64,000 bases of DNA from contig NZ_LR134116.1 of assembly GCF_900635455.1 (NCBI RefSeq), positions 248,001-312,000 of the forward strand, in the 5' to 3' direction. This document shows, in pieces, positions 34,944 through 50,437 of the stretch. Position 1 is the stretch's first letter. Each line of letters begins with the position of its first letter. A program made the position numbers and the translations under genes. Below the pieces are notes generated by a model. It saw only the letters and a program-made list of their open reading frames with translations. It searched no databases and was not told the DNA's origin. Origin of the DNA: Yersinia intermedia (GTDB lineage Bacteria > Pseudomonadota > Gammaproteobacteria > Enterobacterales > Enterobacteriaceae).

Positions 34944-36464
34944 GTGGATATCAGTTTATTTTATGGGCTGGCGGGTTGCCTTATCGGTGGTCTTATTGGT
35001 TGGCTAATTGCTAGCTTGTACCAGCAGCGGAATAAAGCGCAGCAGGATATAGAACGGCGATTACTAGAGCAGGCCTTACAGCAGACACAGCAGGGTTCTG
35101 TCGAGCTACAGGCTGTTTTACAGCGTAACGAACAGCAATTACGGCAAGGTGAATTGGAACAACGTAATTTGCACAGCCAATTGGCGGCAAATGCTGAAAA
35201 ACTGCAACAGTTGGCCCATTGGCGTAATGAATGTGATCAACTCAATCAAGAACTCCGCGCTCAAAGAGAAGTGAATAGCGCCCAAGAGGCGGAACTGCGC
35301 GAAGTCACTATCCGCCTGGAAGAAACGCGTCTGACTAGCGAGGAAAAACAGCGACTCCTCATTAACAGTGAACAGCGGCTGACCACACAATTCGAAAATC
35401 TGGCGAACCGCATCTTTGAACAAACTGGCCGTCGTGCGGACGAACAAAATAAACAAAGTCTGGACAGCCTATTACTGCCTTTACGGGAACAGTTGGATGG
35501 TTTCCGCCGTCAGGTTCAGGATAGCTTTGGACAGGAAGCCAGGGAGCGCCACACGCTGACCCATGAAATACGCAGTCTGCAACAATTGAATGCTCAAATG
35601 GCGAGGGAAGCACTAAACCTGACTAAGGCACTGAAAGGTGATAATAAAACGCAGGGGAACTGGGGTGAAGTCGTTCTGGCTAAAGTGCTTGAAGCTTCGG
35701 GGCTGCGTGAAGGTTATGAGTATCAAACGCAGGTGAGTGTAAAGCTTGATAGCAACAGCCGTATGCAGCCAGATGTCATTGTGCGCCTACCTCAGGGTAA
35801 AGATGTGGTGATTGACGCTAAAATGTCGTTGGTTGCATATGAACGCTATTTTAATAGCGAAGATGACGCAGAGCGGGAAGTCGCGCTGAATGAGCATTTA
35901 TCGTCGCTGCGCGCCCATATTAGAATGTTGGGCCGTAAGGATTACCAGCAACTTCCGGGATTGCGGTCGCTTGATTATGTACTGATGTTCATTCCGGTTG
36001 AACCTGCTTTTCTGGTGGCCATTGACCGCCAGCCAGAGTTGATAAGTGAAGCACTACAGCACAATATTATGTTGGTTAGCCCGACAACATTGCTGGTGGC
36101 TTTGCGGACTATTACCAATTTATGGCGCTACGAACATCAAAGTCAGAATGCACAGCGTATTGCCGATAAAGCCGCCAAACTCTATGACAAGTTGCGCTTA
36201 TTTGTTGATGACATGGAATCATTGGGGCAAAGCCTCGATAAAGCGCACCTAAGTTATCGTCAGGCAATGAACAAACTGTCGCAAGGCCGTGGTAACCTGA
36301 TTGGGCAAGTAGAAAGTTTTCGCACACTGGGGGTCGAGGTAAAACGGCCTATTAGCCCATTACTGGCGGAAAGAGCCAGTGCTGAGCATCAACCAGAAGG
36401 CGATTTAGCGCTATCCGATGATGTTGAGTCAGAGACATATCCAAAGCAATCAGGATTACAGTAA
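34944..36464 (+). CDS. rmuC: DNA recombination protein RmuC
   Basis: RmuC (YigN) is thought to limit recombination at inverted repeats. The 506-residue protein starts with GTG at 34944, preceded by GGGGAG. It has an N-terminal membrane anchor (LAGCLIGGLIGWLIASL), a long Gln/Glu-rich coiled coil (about residues 25-200) and the C-terminal RmuC nuclease-like domain (NWGEVVLAKVLEASGL; QPDVIVRLPQGKDVVIDAKM, with the Asp and Lys expected of a PD-(D/E)XK fold). It lies between dedA and ubiE. Confidence 0.94.
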   Translation: MDISLFYGLAGCLIGGLIGWLIASLYQQRNKAQQDIERRLLEQALQQTQQGSVELQAVLQRNEQQLRQGELEQRNLHSQLAANAEKLQQLAHWRNECDQLNQELRAQREVNSAQEAELREVTIRLEETRLTSEEKQRLLINSEQRLTTQFENLANRIFEQTGRRADEQNKQSLDSLLLPLREQLDGFRRQVQDSFGQEARERHTLTHEIRSLQQLNAQMAREALNLTKALKGDNKTQGNWGEVVLAKVLEASGLREGYEYQTQVSVKLDSNSRMQPDVIVRLPQGKDVVIDAKMSLVAYERYFNSEDDAEREVALNEHLSSLRAHIRMLGRKDYQQLPGLRSLDYVLMFIPVEPAFLVAIDRQPELISEALQHNIMLVSPTTLLVALRTITNLWRYEHQSQNAQRIADKAAKLYDKLRLFVDDMESLGQSLDKAHLSYRQAMNKLSQGRGNLIGQVESFRTLGVEVKRPISPLLAERASAEHQPEGDLALSDDVESETYPKQSGLQ

Positions 36465-36722
36465 GGCAACATGAGTGGCACCGCTGAGTTGACTTAAAAT
36501 CAGTGAGTTGAGTGAGAGCCGCCAATGCCGCTGTCTCCTTGTGAGAGAAGGGTTTCAATGATTTGGCACCGCTGAAGTATCAGGGTTAGTTGCATGTTCC
36601 TCTTATGTATGATGTTGAGAAGACTGCGAATAAGTAGTTACCTTAATACCAGGTGAGGTGGGGCTTTCATCGGAGTTCTGGTACAATTCCTCGAAAGATT
36701 GACTGAAAAGCAGGCACAGAAA
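36465..36722 (+). promoter_or_regulatory. rmuC-ubiE intergenic region with a 12-bp direct repeat
   Basis: This 258-base gap before ubiE has no ORF. TGGCACCGCTGA occurs twice in direct orientation, at 36476-36487 and 36564-36575, 88 bases apart. No clear terminator or promoter could be assigned with confidence. Confidence 0.4.
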
Positions 36723-37478
36723 ATGGTAGATCAGGAGAAGGAAACCACTCATTTTGGTTTCCGCACCGTAGCCAAAGAACAGAAAGAAGGCATGGTGGCA
36801 GAAGTATTTCATTCCGTAGCGGCCAAATATGATCTGATGAATGACCTGATGTCATTCGGCGTTCACCGTATTTGGAAGCGTTTTACCATTGACTGTAGTG
36901 GCGTTCGGCGCGGTCAACGGGTATTGGATCTCGCAGGTGGTACCGGAGATTTAACGGCCAAATTCTCTCGCCTTGTGGGTGAGCAGGGTGAAGTAGTTTT
37001 GGCTGATATCAACGAATCTATGTTGCGTATGGGTCGAGAAAAGCTACGTGACAAAGGCATTGTTGGTAATGTCAGTTATGTGCAAGCTAACGCAGAGGCT
37101 TTACCTTTCCCTGATAATTACTTTGATTGCATTACCATTTCATTCGGCTTGAGAAATGTGACCGAAAAAGAAAAGGCTCTGCGCTCTATGTTTCGGGTAT
37201 TGAAGCCCGGTGGTCGTTTGTTAGTTCTTGAATTCTCCAAACCACTGCTCGAGCCTTTGAGCAAAGCCTATGATGCTTATTCCTTCCATATTTTGCCCAA
37301 AATTGGCGAACTTGTGGCTCAGGACTCTGAAAGTTACCGTTATTTAGCGGAGTCTATTCGGATGCACCCGGATCAAGAAACACTGAAAGGCATGATGATA
37401 GATGCCGGGTTTGAAAACGTAACCTATTCCAATTTAACCGGTGGCATTGTTGCGTTACATCGGGGCTTTAAGTTTTAA
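36723..37478 (+). CDS. ubiE: Ubiquinone/menaquinone C-methyltransferase UbiE
   Basis: UbiE is a SAM-dependent C-methyltransferase that acts in both ubiquinone and menaquinone synthesis. The start chosen is the ATG at 36723, giving 251 residues exactly as in E. coli; the frame also extends upstream to a TTG. Motif [13 protein letters not shown], the UbiE signatures [11 protein letters not shown] (as [11 protein letters not shown]) and [20 protein letters not shown] are present. It heads ubiE-ubiJ-ubiB. Confidence 0.96.
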   Translation: MVDQEKETTHFGFRTVAKEQKEGMVAEVFHSVAAKYDLMNDLMSFGVHRIWKRFTIDCSGVRRGQRVLDLAGGTGDLTAKFSRLVGEQGEVVLADINESMLRMGREKLRDKGIVGNVSYVQANAEALPFPDNYFDCITISFGLRNVTEKEKALRSMFRVLKPGGRLLVLEFSKPLLEPLSKAYDAYSFHILPKIGELVAQDSESYRYLAESIRMHPDQETLKGMMIDAGFENVTYSNLTGGIVALHRGFKF

Positions 37479-37491
37479 CAGGAATATGGCT

Positions 37492-38145
37492 ATGCCGCTA
37501 AAATCACTGATATTTAAATCCTTCTCACTGAAACCGATGTTGCTGTCGCAACTCATTACTGCCGCGATAGAAACGTCATTAAACAGTGTGCTATTTCGCG
37601 ATAAAAGCATGAAGACAGCACGTTTACGCTTGGTGGGGAAAGTCCTGCGTATCGAGTTACGTGAGATCAATTTTCCTTTGCTGCTGGTATTCAGTGAGCG
37701 GCAGGTTGACGTGTTAAGTCAATGGGATGGTGATACGGATTGCATAGTTAAAACCGAAGTTGCTGTGCTGGCAAAACTGCGGGATCGCCAGCAACTTTCA
37801 CCTTTGATGCGTAGCGGTGAACTGATTGTCGAAGGCGATATACAGGTGGTTCAGCAACTTGTCGCGCTTTTGGATCTCGCTGAGTGGGATCCGGCAGAGT
37901 GGCTGGCACCTTATATCGGTGATATTGCAGCGGAAACTATCGGGCAGGCGGTGCATAAAAGTAGCCATTTTCTCAGTGGACAATTGCGGCAACAGCAGCA
38001 CTATCTGGCTGAAGCCATAACCGAAGAATGGAAAATGGCTCCAGCACCGCTGGAAGTGGTGTGGTTTAACGAAGAGGTTGATGCCACTGTTCGTGCAACT
38101 GAGGCATTAAATGCCAGATTGGCAACCATGGAGAAAAAACAATGA
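37492..38145 (+). CDS. ubiJ: Ubiquinone biosynthesis accessory factor UbiJ
   Basis: UbiJ is an SCP2-domain lipid-binding protein that organises the Ubi enzyme complex with UbiK. The ATG at 37492 (MPLKSLIF) is preferred from AGGA spacing and from E. coli, giving 217 residues; an ATG at 37486 is possible. The central [18 protein letters not shown] and [16 protein letters not shown] match the family. It follows ubiE by 13 bases and overlaps ubiB by ATGA. Confidence 0.93.
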   Translation: MPLKSLIFKSFSLKPMLLSQLITAAIETSLNSVLFRDKSMKTARLRLVGKVLRIELREINFPLLLVFSERQVDVLSQWDGDTDCIVKTEVAVLAKLRDRQQLSPLMRSGELIVEGDIQVVQQLVALLDLAEWDPAEWLAPYIGDIAAETIGQAVHKSSHFLSGQLRQQQHYLAEAITEEWKMAPAPLEVVWFNEEVDATVRATEALNARLATMEKKQ

Positions 38146-39773
38146 CGCCAGGAGAACTTCGGCGCCTGTATCTAATTATTCGGGTTTTCTTGAGCTATGG
38201 GTTAGATGAGTTAATCCCGAATATCCGCCTGACGCTGCCACTACGTCTTGGCCGTCATCTGTTTTTCTGGTTGCCGAATCGAAATAAAGATAAGCCATTG
38301 GGTGAGCGCTTACGCCTTGCCTTGCAGGAGTTAGGGCCCGTTTGGATCAAATTTGGTCAGATGATGTCCACTCGCCGTGATCTCTTCCCACCGGCAATTG
38401 CTGATCAACTCGCTCTGTTACAAGACCGGGTTGCTCCATTTGATGGTGCGCTTGCGCGCAAGCATATTGAAATAGCGATGGGTGGCCCACTAGAAACCTG
38501 GTTTGACGATTTTGATCAGCAAGCACTCGCCTCTGCCTCAATTGCTCAGGTACATACGGCGCGTTTAAAAGAGAATGGTCAGGAAGTGGTTCTTAAAGTG
38601 ATTCGTCCTGATATCTTGCCGATTATCAAAGCAGACGTGCGCTTGATGTACCGGTTGGCGGGCTGGGTACCCAAATTATTGCCTGATGGCCGTAGATTGC
38701 GTCCACGCGAAGTGGTGCGTGAATACGAAAAAACGCTGTTGGATGAGCTGAACCTGCTGCGTGAGGCAGCTAATGCTATTCAATTACGTCGTAATTTTGA
38801 AGACAGCCCAATGCTCTATATTCCCGAAGTCTATTCTGATTATTGCCGGGAAAGTGTATTGGTGATGGAGCGTATTTACGGCATTCCGGTATCTGATATT
38901 GCGGCTTTAGAAGACCAAGGCACCAATATGAAGTTGCTGGCCGAACGTGGGGTCCAGGTCTTCTTCACCCAAGTTTTTCGTGACAGTTTCTTCCATGCAG
39001 ATATGCATCCAGGGAATATTTTTGTCAGCTATGAGCATCCTCATGATCCACTTTATATCGGTATTGACTGCGGTATTGTTGGCTCACTGAATAAAGCGGA
39101 TAAACGTTATTTGGCCGAAAACTTTATTGCTTTCTTTAATAGGGACTATCGGCGGGTTGCTGAATTGCACGTTGATTCAGGTTGGGTTCCCCGTGATACC
39201 AATGTTGAGGATTTTGAGTTCGCTATCCGTACTGTTTGTGAACCTATTTTTGAAAAACCACTGGCTGAAATATCATTCGGGCATGTGTTGTTGAATCTCT
39301 TTAACACTGCGCGCCGCTTTAACATGGAAGTGCAGCCACAGTTGGTTCTGTTACAAAAAACCTTATTGTATGTCGAAGGCTTAGGGCGTCAGTTATATCC
39401 TCAGCTTGATCTCTGGACAACAGCGAAACCGTTCCTGGAAAGCTGGCTGCGGGATCAAGTCGGTCTGCCTGCTGTGATCCGAGCATTGAAAGAAAAAGCG
39501 CCTTTTTGGGCAGAAAAATTCCCTGAGTTGCCTGAACTGGTTTACGACAGCTTGCAGCAACATAAATTTTTACAGCAAAGTGTTGATAAACTGACTACTC
39601 AGATGCAAGGTCAGCAACAACGTCAGGGGCAGTCACGGTATTTGTTCGGCGTTGGCGCTACACTGTTAGTCAGTGGTACCATTTTATTTTTGGCTGATGC
39701 GGTAGAAATCTCTGCGGGGTTCATGATCGCAGGTGTGTTGGCCTGGTTTGTCGGTTGGCGACGAACCAGCTAA
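38142..39773 (+). CDS. ubiB: Ubiquinone biosynthesis regulatory kinase-like protein UbiB
   Basis: UbiB is an atypical ABC1/ADCK kinase-like protein needed for ubiquinone synthesis, with ATPase activity. The 543-residue protein has the KxGQ motif in [17 protein letters not shown], an ATP site with VVLKVIRP, the [10 protein letters not shown] catalytic loop and DCGIVGSL (DFG equivalent). Two membrane segments lie at the C-terminus (about 500-540). It overlaps ubiJ by 4 bases. Confidence 0.96.
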   Translation: MTPGELRRLYLIIRVFLSYGLDELIPNIRLTLPLRLGRHLFFWLPNRNKDKPLGERLRLALQELGPVWIKFGQMMSTRRDLFPPAIADQLALLQDRVAPFDGALARKHIEIAMGGPLETWFDDFDQQALASASIAQVHTARLKENGQEVVLKVIRPDILPIIKADVRLMYRLAGWVPKLLPDGRRLRPREVVREYEKTLLDELNLLREAANAIQLRRNFEDSPMLYIPEVYSDYCRESVLVMERIYGIPVSDIAALEDQGTNMKLLAERGVQVFFTQVFRDSFFHADMHPGNIFVSYEHPHDPLYIGIDCGIVGSLNKADKRYLAENFIAFFNRDYRRVAELHVDSGWVPRDTNVEDFEFAIRTVCEPIFEKPLAEISFGHVLLNLFNTARRFNMEVQPQLVLLQKTLLYVEGLGRQLYPQLDLWTTAKPFLESWLRDQVGLPAVIRALKEKAPFWAEKFPELPELVYDSLQQHKFLQQSVDKLTTQMQGQQQRQGQSRYLFGVGATLLVSGTILFLADAVEISAGFMIAGVLAWFVGWRRTS

Positions 39774-39989
39774 TTTATTTATGGCTAAGAGTACCAATTA
39801 ATAAACTAGGGCCTAGCTTAGGCGTTATGTCTGAGTGTTATGTAAAAGTTGTTCAAGAAGTCATTCATTAGTTAAAAAACGTTATGCGTGAGTTCAAAAT
39901 GCGGTAAGTTAGATTAGTATCCAAAGGGGTTGTATGGCGTATAATGCGGCCCTCTGTGGAATAACCCCTGTAATATAGAGGTGAATGTG

Positions 39990-40256
39990 ATGGGCGGTAT
40001 AAGTATTTGGCAGTTGTTAATCATTGCCGTGATTGTTGTTCTGTTGTTTGGTACTAATAAACTGCGGACTTTGGGGTCAGATCTGGGTGCATCCATCAAA
40101 GGTTTTAAAAAGGCAATTGGTGATGATCCACAGACTCCTCCAACTAACGTTGATAAAACCAGCAACGATGCTGATTTTGCAAAATCAATTACTGAAAAAC
40201 AGCAGCCGGTAGTTAAAGCTGAAGAGTCTAAGAGTCACGACAAAGAGCAGGGATAA
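39990..40256 (+). CDS. tatA: Sec-independent translocase protein TatA
   Basis: TatA forms the oligomeric pore element of the twin-arginine export system. The ATG at 39990 ([10 protein letters not shown]) is chosen; it has GAGGTGA upstream and gives 88 residues. It shows one membrane helix (about 5-20), the FG hinge, an amphipathic helix ([22 protein letters not shown]) and a polar tail. A -10 box TATAAT at 39940-39945 lies about 45 bases upstream. The operon continues with tatB and tatC. Confidence 0.95.
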   Translation: MGGISIWQLLIIAVIVVLLFGTNKLRTLGSDLGASIKGFKKAIGDDPQTPPTNVDKTSNDADFAKSITEKQQPVVKAEESKSHDKEQG

Positions 40257-40259
40257 GCT

Positions 40260-40922
40260 GTGTTCGACATCGGGTTTAGTGAGCTGCTGCTGGTACTCGT
40301 GATCGGCTTGGTCGTACTTGGGCCGGAAAGATTACCGGTTGCTGTAAGAACGGTGGCCGGTTGGATTCGTACACTGCGTTCACTGGCGGCAACAGTGCAA
40401 AACGAGTTGGCACAAGAACTTAAGATACAAGAGTTGCAAGACAGTCTAAAAAAAGCAGAGCAGGTTGGCTTGCAGAATCTGACACCAGAGCTGAAAGCTT
40501 CGATGGATGAACTTAAAGAAGCTGCAGAAGCGCTGAAACGTTCTTATCATTCTGACGTTAGTTCACCAGCACCACATACTATCCATAATCCGCTGGTGAC
40601 TGAACCGGAAGCGATTCATGATGGTGCCACACCTGCTGAGTCAGCAACTCAAGCTTCGGCATTACCGCAAGTTCCTGATGTCGATAATATGGGTACGTCG
40701 GTTAAAGCTAAAGCTAACGTTGAAATTGCACCTGCTAGCGTTGAGAAACCCGTAGTTCAGGTTGAGGAATCTGTTAAGCCTGTTTCTATTGTCGCCGTGG
40801 ATCCTGTGACTGTTACGAATCCACCCGTAACTAAGGTCAAAACTACCGCAACTGACTCCCATAGCACTGATTCATTCAGTGCTGAACAACCTCGAACTCA
40901 CCAACCTGGCGGCGATCGGTAA
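40260..40922 (+). CDS. tatB: Sec-independent translocase protein TatB
   Basis: TatB with TatC forms the receptor for twin-arginine signal peptides. It starts with GTG at 40260, 3 bases after tatA. The N-terminal [20 protein letters not shown] membrane helix, [20 protein letters not shown] hinge and amphipathic helix are typical. At 220 residues it is longer than the E. coli protein (171); the extra length is a low-complexity Val/Pro/Thr-rich tail. Confidence 0.95.
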   Translation: MFDIGFSELLLVLVIGLVVLGPERLPVAVRTVAGWIRTLRSLAATVQNELAQELKIQELQDSLKKAEQVGLQNLTPELKASMDELKEAAEALKRSYHSDVSSPAPHTIHNPLVTEPEAIHDGATPAESATQASALPQVPDVDNMGTSVKAKANVEIAPASVEKPVVQVEESVKPVSIVAVDPVTVTNPPVTKVKTTATDSHSTDSFSAEQPRTHQPGGDR

Positions 40923-40924
40923 AC

Positions 40925-41704
40925 ATGGCTGTTGATGATACCCAACCCCTAATCACTCATTTGATAGAACTGCGTAAGCGGCTATTGAATTGCATAATCA
41001 CTATTTTGGTAGTTTTTTTGGTATTGGTATTTTTTGCCAATGATATTTATCACTTGGTATCAGCACCGTTAATCAAACAGTTGCCTGCTGGTGCCAGTAT
41101 GATCGCAACAGATGTTGCATCGCCTTTCTTTACCCCAATTAAATTGACCATGATGGTATCGGTGTTTGTTTCAGCACCGATGATTCTTTATCAGGTGTGG
41201 GCATTCATTGCTCCAGCGTTGTATAAGCATGAACGTCGCCTGATGGTGCCACTGTTGATATCCAGTAGTCTGTTGTTTTATCTGGGTATGGCATTCGCCT
41301 ACTTTGTGGTTTTCCCGTTAGCTTTTGGATTTTTTGCCAAAACTGCACCAGAAAGCGTGCTAATTGCCACTGATATCACTAAGTACCTCGATTTTGTTAT
41401 GGCGCTCTTTATGGCTTTTGGTATTTCTTTTGAAGTTCCGATTGCGATAATTCTACTGTGCTGGGCTGGGGTAACAACACCTGAAGCATTGAAGAAAAAG
41501 CGCCCTTATGTGTTTGTTGGCGCTTTTGTTGTCGGCATGCTCCTCACCCCGCCAGATGTGCTGTCTCAGACATTATTAGCGATCCCGATGTATCTGTTAT
41601 TTGAAATTGGGCTGTTCTTTGCTCGTTTTTATACGGGTAAACAACGTCGTGCTGATATTGACGAAGAGGATGAAGGGGCTGATAACCATCCGAAAGTACC
41701 TTAA
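40925..41704 (+). CDS. tatC: Sec-independent translocase protein TatC
   Basis: TatC is the multi-spanning core receptor of the Tat system. The 259-residue protein has six membrane helices and the conserved N-terminal [10 protein letters not shown], the periplasmic loop SPFFTPIKL and [14 protein letters not shown]. It follows tatB by 2 bases. A hairpin separates it from tatD. Confidence 0.97.
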   Translation: MAVDDTQPLITHLIELRKRLLNCIITILVVFLVLVFFANDIYHLVSAPLIKQLPAGASMIATDVASPFFTPIKLTMMVSVFVSAPMILYQVWAFIAPALYKHERRLMVPLLISSSLLFYLGMAFAYFVVFPLAFGFFAKTAPESVLIATDITKYLDFVMALFMAFGISFEVPIAIILLCWAGVTTPEALKKKRPYVFVGAFVVGMLLTPPDVLSQTLLAIPMYLLFEIGLFFARFYTGKQRRADIDEEDEGADNHPKVP

Positions 41705-41732
41705 ATCTATGGGTATATGCCTTGATATTTTA

Positions 41733-41759
41733 GCCGCCCTTTGAGGCGGCTTCTGTTTT
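41733..41759 (+). terminator. Terminator between tatC and tatD
   Basis: GCCGCC (41733-41738) pairs with GGCGGC (41745-41750) across CTTTGA and is followed by TTCTGTTTT. It ends just before the tatD ribosome binding site, so tatD may be expressed by read-through or its own promoter. Confidence 0.7.
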
Positions 41760-41768
41760 GGAACGCTC

Positions 41769-42551
41769 ATGTTTGATATTGGTGTGAATTTAACCAGCTC
41801 GCAATTTGCTAAAGATTACTCACAGGTGGTCAGCAGAGCTAAAACGGCCGCAGTTACTGGTATGCTTATTACGGGTACTGATATTGAAGAAAGTCAGGCG
41901 GCACTTGAGCTTGCCCTTGCCTATCCTGGCTACTGCTGGTCAACTGCGGGTGTTCATCCCCATCAGGCGAGTCGTTGGCAAATAGATGTTGAGCAGCAAA
42001 TCAGATCATTAGCAGCACATGCGGCAGTGGTTGCTATTGGTGAATGTGGGCTAGATTTTAATCGCAATTTCTCAACTCCGGCAGAACAAGAAATAGCATT
42101 TACCGCGCAACTGGCGTTGGCTGCCGAACTCGAATTGCCGGTGTTTTTACATTGCCGCGATGCTCATGAACGTTTCATTACCCTACTTGCGCCTTGGCTA
42201 GATAAACTCCCCGCGGCGGTTGTGCATTGCTTTACTGGCACGGCTGATGAGTTGGACTCTTGTCTGGCATTGGGCTTATCTATTGGTATTACCGGTTGGG
42301 TGTGTGATGAGCGCCGTGGCCTTGAGTTGCGGGCGTTACTGCCACGTATTCCTGTTCAGCAATTATTGCTGGAAACAGATGCCCCCTATTTATTGCCAAG
42401 GGATTTACATCCTAAGCCAGCATCCCGCCGCAATGAACCCTGCTTTCTACCCCATATCGTCCAGCAAGTTGCTGTCTGGCGACAAGAAGACCCTAAATGG
42501 CTGGGGCAGAAAACTGATGAAAACGCCCGCCGGATTTTCCGGTTGGTTTGA
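41769..42551 (+). CDS. tatD: TatD metal-dependent DNase
   Basis: TatD is a TIM-barrel nuclease with 3'-5' DNase activity linked to DNA repair; it is not required for Tat export. The 260-residue protein shows [12 protein letters not shown] at the N-terminus, metal-ligand motifs [29 protein letters not shown] and [11 protein letters not shown]. hemB follows after 14 bases with its own ribosome binding site, probably in one transcript. Confidence 0.94.
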   Translation: MFDIGVNLTSSQFAKDYSQVVSRAKTAAVTGMLITGTDIEESQAALELALAYPGYCWSTAGVHPHQASRWQIDVEQQIRSLAAHAAVVAIGECGLDFNRNFSTPAEQEIAFTAQLALAAELELPVFLHCRDAHERFITLLAPWLDKLPAAVVHCFTGTADELDSCLALGLSIGITGWVCDERRGLELRALLPRIPVQQLLLETDAPYLLPRDLHPKPASRRNEPCFLPHIVQQVAVWRQEDPKWLGQKTDENARRIFRLV

Positions 42552-42556
42552 GTTAG

Positions 42557-43588
<1,032 letters not shown>

Positions 43589-43609
43589 GCTACAAGGATG
43601 GTTGTTGAT

Positions 43610-43636
43610 AAGGTAGGTACCGAGCGTGCCTACCTT
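43610..43636. terminator. Hairpin between convergent hemB and rfaH
   Basis: AAGGTAGGTAC (43610-43620) pairs with GTGCCTACCTT (43626-43636) with one G-U pair around a CGAGC loop. No strong T-run flanks it. It lies 22 bases after the hemB stop and ahead of the rfaH stop and could serve both genes. Confidence 0.6.
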
Positions 43637-43646
43637 GGCAGATATA

Positions 43647-44135
43647 TTATTGCTTTTCGAATTGGCGATTATCCAAACTTTGCATCACCTGGCTATTAAG
43701 CATATTCAGTAACAACATTGAACGCGCTTCACCGTCTGGTTCAGTATAAATCGCCTGTAACCCGGCAAAAACACCCTCAATGATCGTCACGATATCACCT
43801 GGAACCGGCACTTCTGGGGCAATGATTTTATCCATCGTATGGGATTGCATCTCGGCAATAACAATTGCTGGGATTACTGCGGGTTGTGCGCCAAAACGAA
43901 CGAAATGGCTTACACCACGAGTTGCACTGATTGTTGTGGTGTGAATATATTCAGGATCGAACTCCACAAACAGATAGTTAGGGAATAGTGCCTCACTTGC
44001 CTCGATACGTTTCCCACGCACTATCTTTTCGATAGTCACTATCGGTGTCCAGCAATTCACTGTTTGCCGTTCTAAATGTTCCTTGGCGCGCAAAAGCTGA
44101 CCACGTTTACAATATAATAAATGCCAGTGTTTCAT
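43647..44135 (-). CDS. rfaH: Transcription antitermination factor RfaH
   Basis: RfaH is a NusG paralogue that binds RNA polymerase paused at ops sites and promotes expression of LPS, capsule and other long operons. The 162-residue protein has an N-terminal NGN domain ([30 protein letters not shown]) and a C-terminal KOW region ([20 protein letters not shown]). It lies on the opposite strand between hemB and ubiD, in line with E. coli apart from hemB. Confidence 0.95.
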   Translation of the reverse strand: MKHWHLLYCKRGQLLRAKEHLERQTVNCWTPIVTIEKIVRGKRIEASEALFPNYLFVEFDPEYIHTTTISATRGVSHFVRFGAQPAVIPAIVIAEMQSHTMDKIIAPEVPVPGDIVTIIEGVFAGLQAIYTEPDGEARSMLLLNMLNSQVMQSLDNRQFEKQ

Positions 44136-44402
44136 AAATTCACATGCCCTTGGGTACTACTTGGCAGCATAGCAAAAGTATGGGGATATATATAGTGAGG
44201 AAGAATACATCAACTCGGTGTATATAGTTTGTGATACAAAGATTTAGTCTACTTTATATCGACAAAATCAGGGTTGTACTGGTGATAATTAGCTATAAAT
44301 TGCAATGAGATACTTTTTTGAGTGAGCCTGTATTCATTTTTAACAAAAAGACAGCAACTGCTATAAAGACAGCCTATAATGGCGCATTACATAGCCGCCG
44401 AA

Positions 44403-45899
44403 ATGATCAGCATGAAATACCGTGACTTACGTGACTTCCTCTCGTTGCTGGAACAGAGGGGTGAACTTAAACGTATTAGCCAGCCCATTGATCCCTATCT
44501 GGAAATGACAGAAATTGCCGATCGTACCTTACGAGCCGGTGGGCCTGCGTTACTGTTTGAAAACCCTAAGGGCTACACGATGCCCGTATTGTGTAACTTG
44601 TTTGGCACGGCCAAACGGGTCGCCATGGGCATGGGGCAAGAAGACGTCAGCGCACTGAGAGATGTCGGCAAGTTGTTGGCTTTCCTGAAAGAACCAGATC
44701 CACCGAAAGGTTTCCGTGATTTATTCGATAAACTGCCGAAATTTAAGCAAGTATTGAATATGCCAACGAAATGCCTAAGTTCGGCCCCTTGTCAGGAGCA
44801 AGTTTGGCAGGGTGATGATGTCGATCTTAGCCGCATTCCGGTTATGCATTGCTGGCCTGAGGATGCCGCTCCGTTGGTGTCATGGGGGCTGACTATTACG
44901 CGTGGCCCGCACAAAGAGCGCCAAAACCTGGGTATCTACCGCCAACAAGTGTTGGGTAAAAACAGATTAATTATGCGCTGGTTATCCCATCGTGGTGGGG
45001 CTTTGGACTATCAAGAGTGGTGTGAAGCACACCCTGGTGAACGTTTCCCTGTTGCCGTCGCCTTGGGCGCAGATCCTGCAACTATTCTGGCCGCAGTAAC
45101 TCCGGTACCCGATACACTGTCTGAATATGCTTTTGCCGGTTTGTTGCGTGGGCACAAAACAGAGGTTGTAAAGTGTCTTTCCAACTCGCTTGAAGTTCCT
45201 GCGAGTGCAGAAATTGTATTGGAAGGATATATTGAGCAGGGTGATATGGCACCAGAAGGCCCTTATGGTGACCATACAGGTTATTATAATGAGATAGATA
45301 GCTTCCCTGTTTTTACTGTTACACATATTACCCAGCGCAAAGATGCCATTTACCATTCCACCTATACTGGCCGTCCACCGGATGAACCTGCGGTGATGGG
45401 GGTTGCGCTGAATGAAGTGTTTGTTCCTATTTTACAAAAGCAATTCCCGGAAATTGTTGATTTCTATCTACCACCCGAGGGGTGCTCATATCGGCTGGCA
45501 GTAGTAACCATCAAGAAACAATATGCGGGGCATGCCAAACGCGTGATGATGGGTGTTTGGTCGTTTTTACGTCAGTTTATGTATACAAAATTTGTTATTG
45601 TTTGTGATGATGATATTAATGCACGTGATTGGAATGATGTCATTTGGGCAATTACGACCCGGATGGATCCATCCCGCGATACGGTGTTGATTGAAAATAC
45701 ACCAATAGATTATTTGGATTTCGCTTCACCGGTTTCCGGTTTAGGATCGAAAATGGGGCTGGATGCCACCAACAAGTGGCCTGCTGAGACTCCGCGTGAA
45801 TGGGGCCGTCCGATTAAAATGGATGAAGACGTTCGCGCCCGTGTTGATGCTATTTGGGATGAACTCGCCATTTTCAGTGGCAAAGAGACGAAACGCTAA
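44403..45899 (+). CDS. ubiD: 3-octaprenyl-4-hydroxybenzoate decarboxylase UbiD
   Basis: UbiD decarboxylates the ubiquinone ring precursor using prenylated FMN supplied by UbiX. The start chosen is the ATG at 44403 (MISMKYRDL, parallel to E. coli MDAMKYNDL), giving 498 residues against 497. Cofactor and catalytic stretches [28 protein letters not shown] and [11 protein letters not shown] are intact. No clear ribosome binding site is seen. It is divergent from rfaH and upstream of fre. Confidence 0.95.
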   Translation: MISMKYRDLRDFLSLLEQRGELKRISQPIDPYLEMTEIADRTLRAGGPALLFENPKGYTMPVLCNLFGTAKRVAMGMGQEDVSALRDVGKLLAFLKEPDPPKGFRDLFDKLPKFKQVLNMPTKCLSSAPCQEQVWQGDDVDLSRIPVMHCWPEDAAPLVSWGLTITRGPHKERQNLGIYRQQVLGKNRLIMRWLSHRGGALDYQEWCEAHPGERFPVAVALGADPATILAAVTPVPDTLSEYAFAGLLRGHKTEVVKCLSNSLEVPASAEIVLEGYIEQGDMAPEGPYGDHTGYYNEIDSFPVFTVTHITQRKDAIYHSTYTGRPPDEPAVMGVALNEVFVPILQKQFPEIVDFYLPPEGCSYRLAVVTIKKQYAGHAKRVMMGVWSFLRQFMYTKFVIVCDDDINARDWNDVIWAITTRMDPSRDTVLIENTPIDYLDFASPVSGLGSKMGLDATNKWPAETPREWGRPIKMDEDVRARVDAIWDELAIFSGKETKR

Positions 45900-45953
45900 C
45901 CGGCGTCGATTTTGTCCTTGGTTTTGCATTTGATGACCCGACAGAGGGAAGGC

Positions 45954-46655
45954 ATGACAACTTTAAGCTGTAAAGTAACCTCCGTAGAGGCCATTACCGA
46001 TACGGTGTACCGGGTGCAATTGGTGCCTGCATCTGCGTTTTCTTTCCGTGCTGGGCAGTATTTGATGGTAGTAATGGACGAGCGTGATAAACGCCCATTC
46101 TCTATGGCATCCACGCCGTTGCAGCAAGATTTCATCGAACTGCATATCGGGGCGTCGGAACTGAATCTGTACGCCATGGCAGTGATGGACCGTATTCTGA
46201 AAGAGAAAACGCTGGATGTGGATATTCCTCACGGGGAAGCATGGTTCCGTGAGGGCAGTAAACGCCCACTGGTCCTGATTGCTGGCGGTACCGGTTTTTC
46301 CTATGCGCGCTCAATTTTATTGGCAGCATTAGCGGAGCAACCTGATCGCGAAGTGTCTATCTATTGGGGTGGGCGCGAAGCCGTACATCTGTATGACCTA
46401 AACGAGTTGGAAGCGCTGTCAATTAAGTATCCACAGTTGAAAGTTATCCCGGTGGTAGAACAACCGGAAGACGGGTGGCGTGGCCGTACCGGAACGGTAT
46501 TGAGTGCGGTATTGCAAGATTATGGCTCACTCGCTGAACAAGATATCTATATCGCTGGTCGTTTTGAAATGGCTAAAATCGCTCGTGAGCGTTTTTGTGC
46601 TGAACGCGGCGCGCAGGAAGCTTATATCTTTGGTGATGCTTTCGCTTTTATCTAA
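45954..46655 (+). CDS. fre: NAD(P)H-flavin reductase Fre
   Basis: Fre reduces free flavins with NAD(P)H; the reduced flavin serves ferric reductase and other systems. The ATG at 45954 ([16 protein letters not shown]) matches E. coli, has GAGGGAAGG upstream and gives 233 residues. The flavin motif RPFSMAS, the NAD(P)H-binding [11 protein letters not shown] and the C-terminal FGDAFAFI are all present. It follows ubiD by 54 bases. Confidence 0.95.
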   Translation: MTTLSCKVTSVEAITDTVYRVQLVPASAFSFRAGQYLMVVMDERDKRPFSMASTPLQQDFIELHIGASELNLYAMAVMDRILKEKTLDVDIPHGEAWFREGSKRPLVLIAGGTGFSYARSILLAALAEQPDREVSIYWGGREAVHLYDLNELEALSIKYPQLKVIPVVEQPEDGWRGRTGTVLSAVLQDYGSLAEQDIYIAGRFEMAKIARERFCAERGAQEAYIFGDAFAFI

Positions 46656-46669
46656 GTAAAACACTAGAT

Positions 46670-46696
46670 AAAAAAAACCCGCCCCTGACAGGCGGG
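46670..46696 (-). terminator. Intrinsic terminator of fadBA
   Basis: CCCGCC (46678-46683) pairs with GGCGGG (46691-46696). On the minus strand the stem is followed by eight T residues (A-run at 46670-46677), so it terminates fadA transcription. On the plus strand it follows fre by about 20 bases but lacks a T-run. Confidence 0.75.
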
Positions 46697-46730
46697 AAAA
46701 CGGCAACTAAACACCAGGTACAGCGGTTAT

Positions 46731-46752
46731 AAGGGCCTGTATTCAGGCCCTT
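46731..46752. terminator. Hairpin between fre and fadA
   Basis: AAGGGCCTG (46731-46739) and CAGGCCCTT (46744-46752) form a perfect 9-bp stem with loop TATT, between convergent fre and fadA. No T-run follows on either strand; it may block 3' exonuclease decay or terminate weakly. Confidence 0.55.
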
Positions 46753-46781
46753 AATATCTTTCAGATTAATTCGTTTGGACG

Positions 46782-50146
<3,365 letters not shown>

Positions 50147-50172
50147 ATCTATCTCCTGAATAAGCGCATGTG

Positions 50173-50189
50173 ATCTGGTATGACCAGAT
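50173..50189. promoter_or_regulatory. FadR operator of fadBA
   Basis: ATCTGGTATGACCAGAT is a perfect palindrome around ATG (7-bp arms). It differs from the known E. coli fadB FadR site (ATCTGGTACGACCAGAT) at one position. It lies 27 bases upstream of the fadB start, where bound FadR would repress until acyl-CoA releases it. Confidence 0.9.
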
Positions 50190-50437
50190 ATTCAGGAAGT
50201 GTGGATATTTTGTTAATAAAATGCAAACAAGAGATTGATTTTTTGCAGTGAAGATCACAGTCATTCAGATGGGTTAATTGATTTTTATCATGTTTATTCA
50301 TAGCGGATTAGATGAAGAAATATTCAGTTTTGGGGGTGGGTAACGTATTTGATAGGCAGATAAGCGGTCGCTAAAACATGATTCTGGTGACTATGATAAG
50401 ATGAAAAAATTAAGTTCTAATAGCAAAGGGTACTGTG

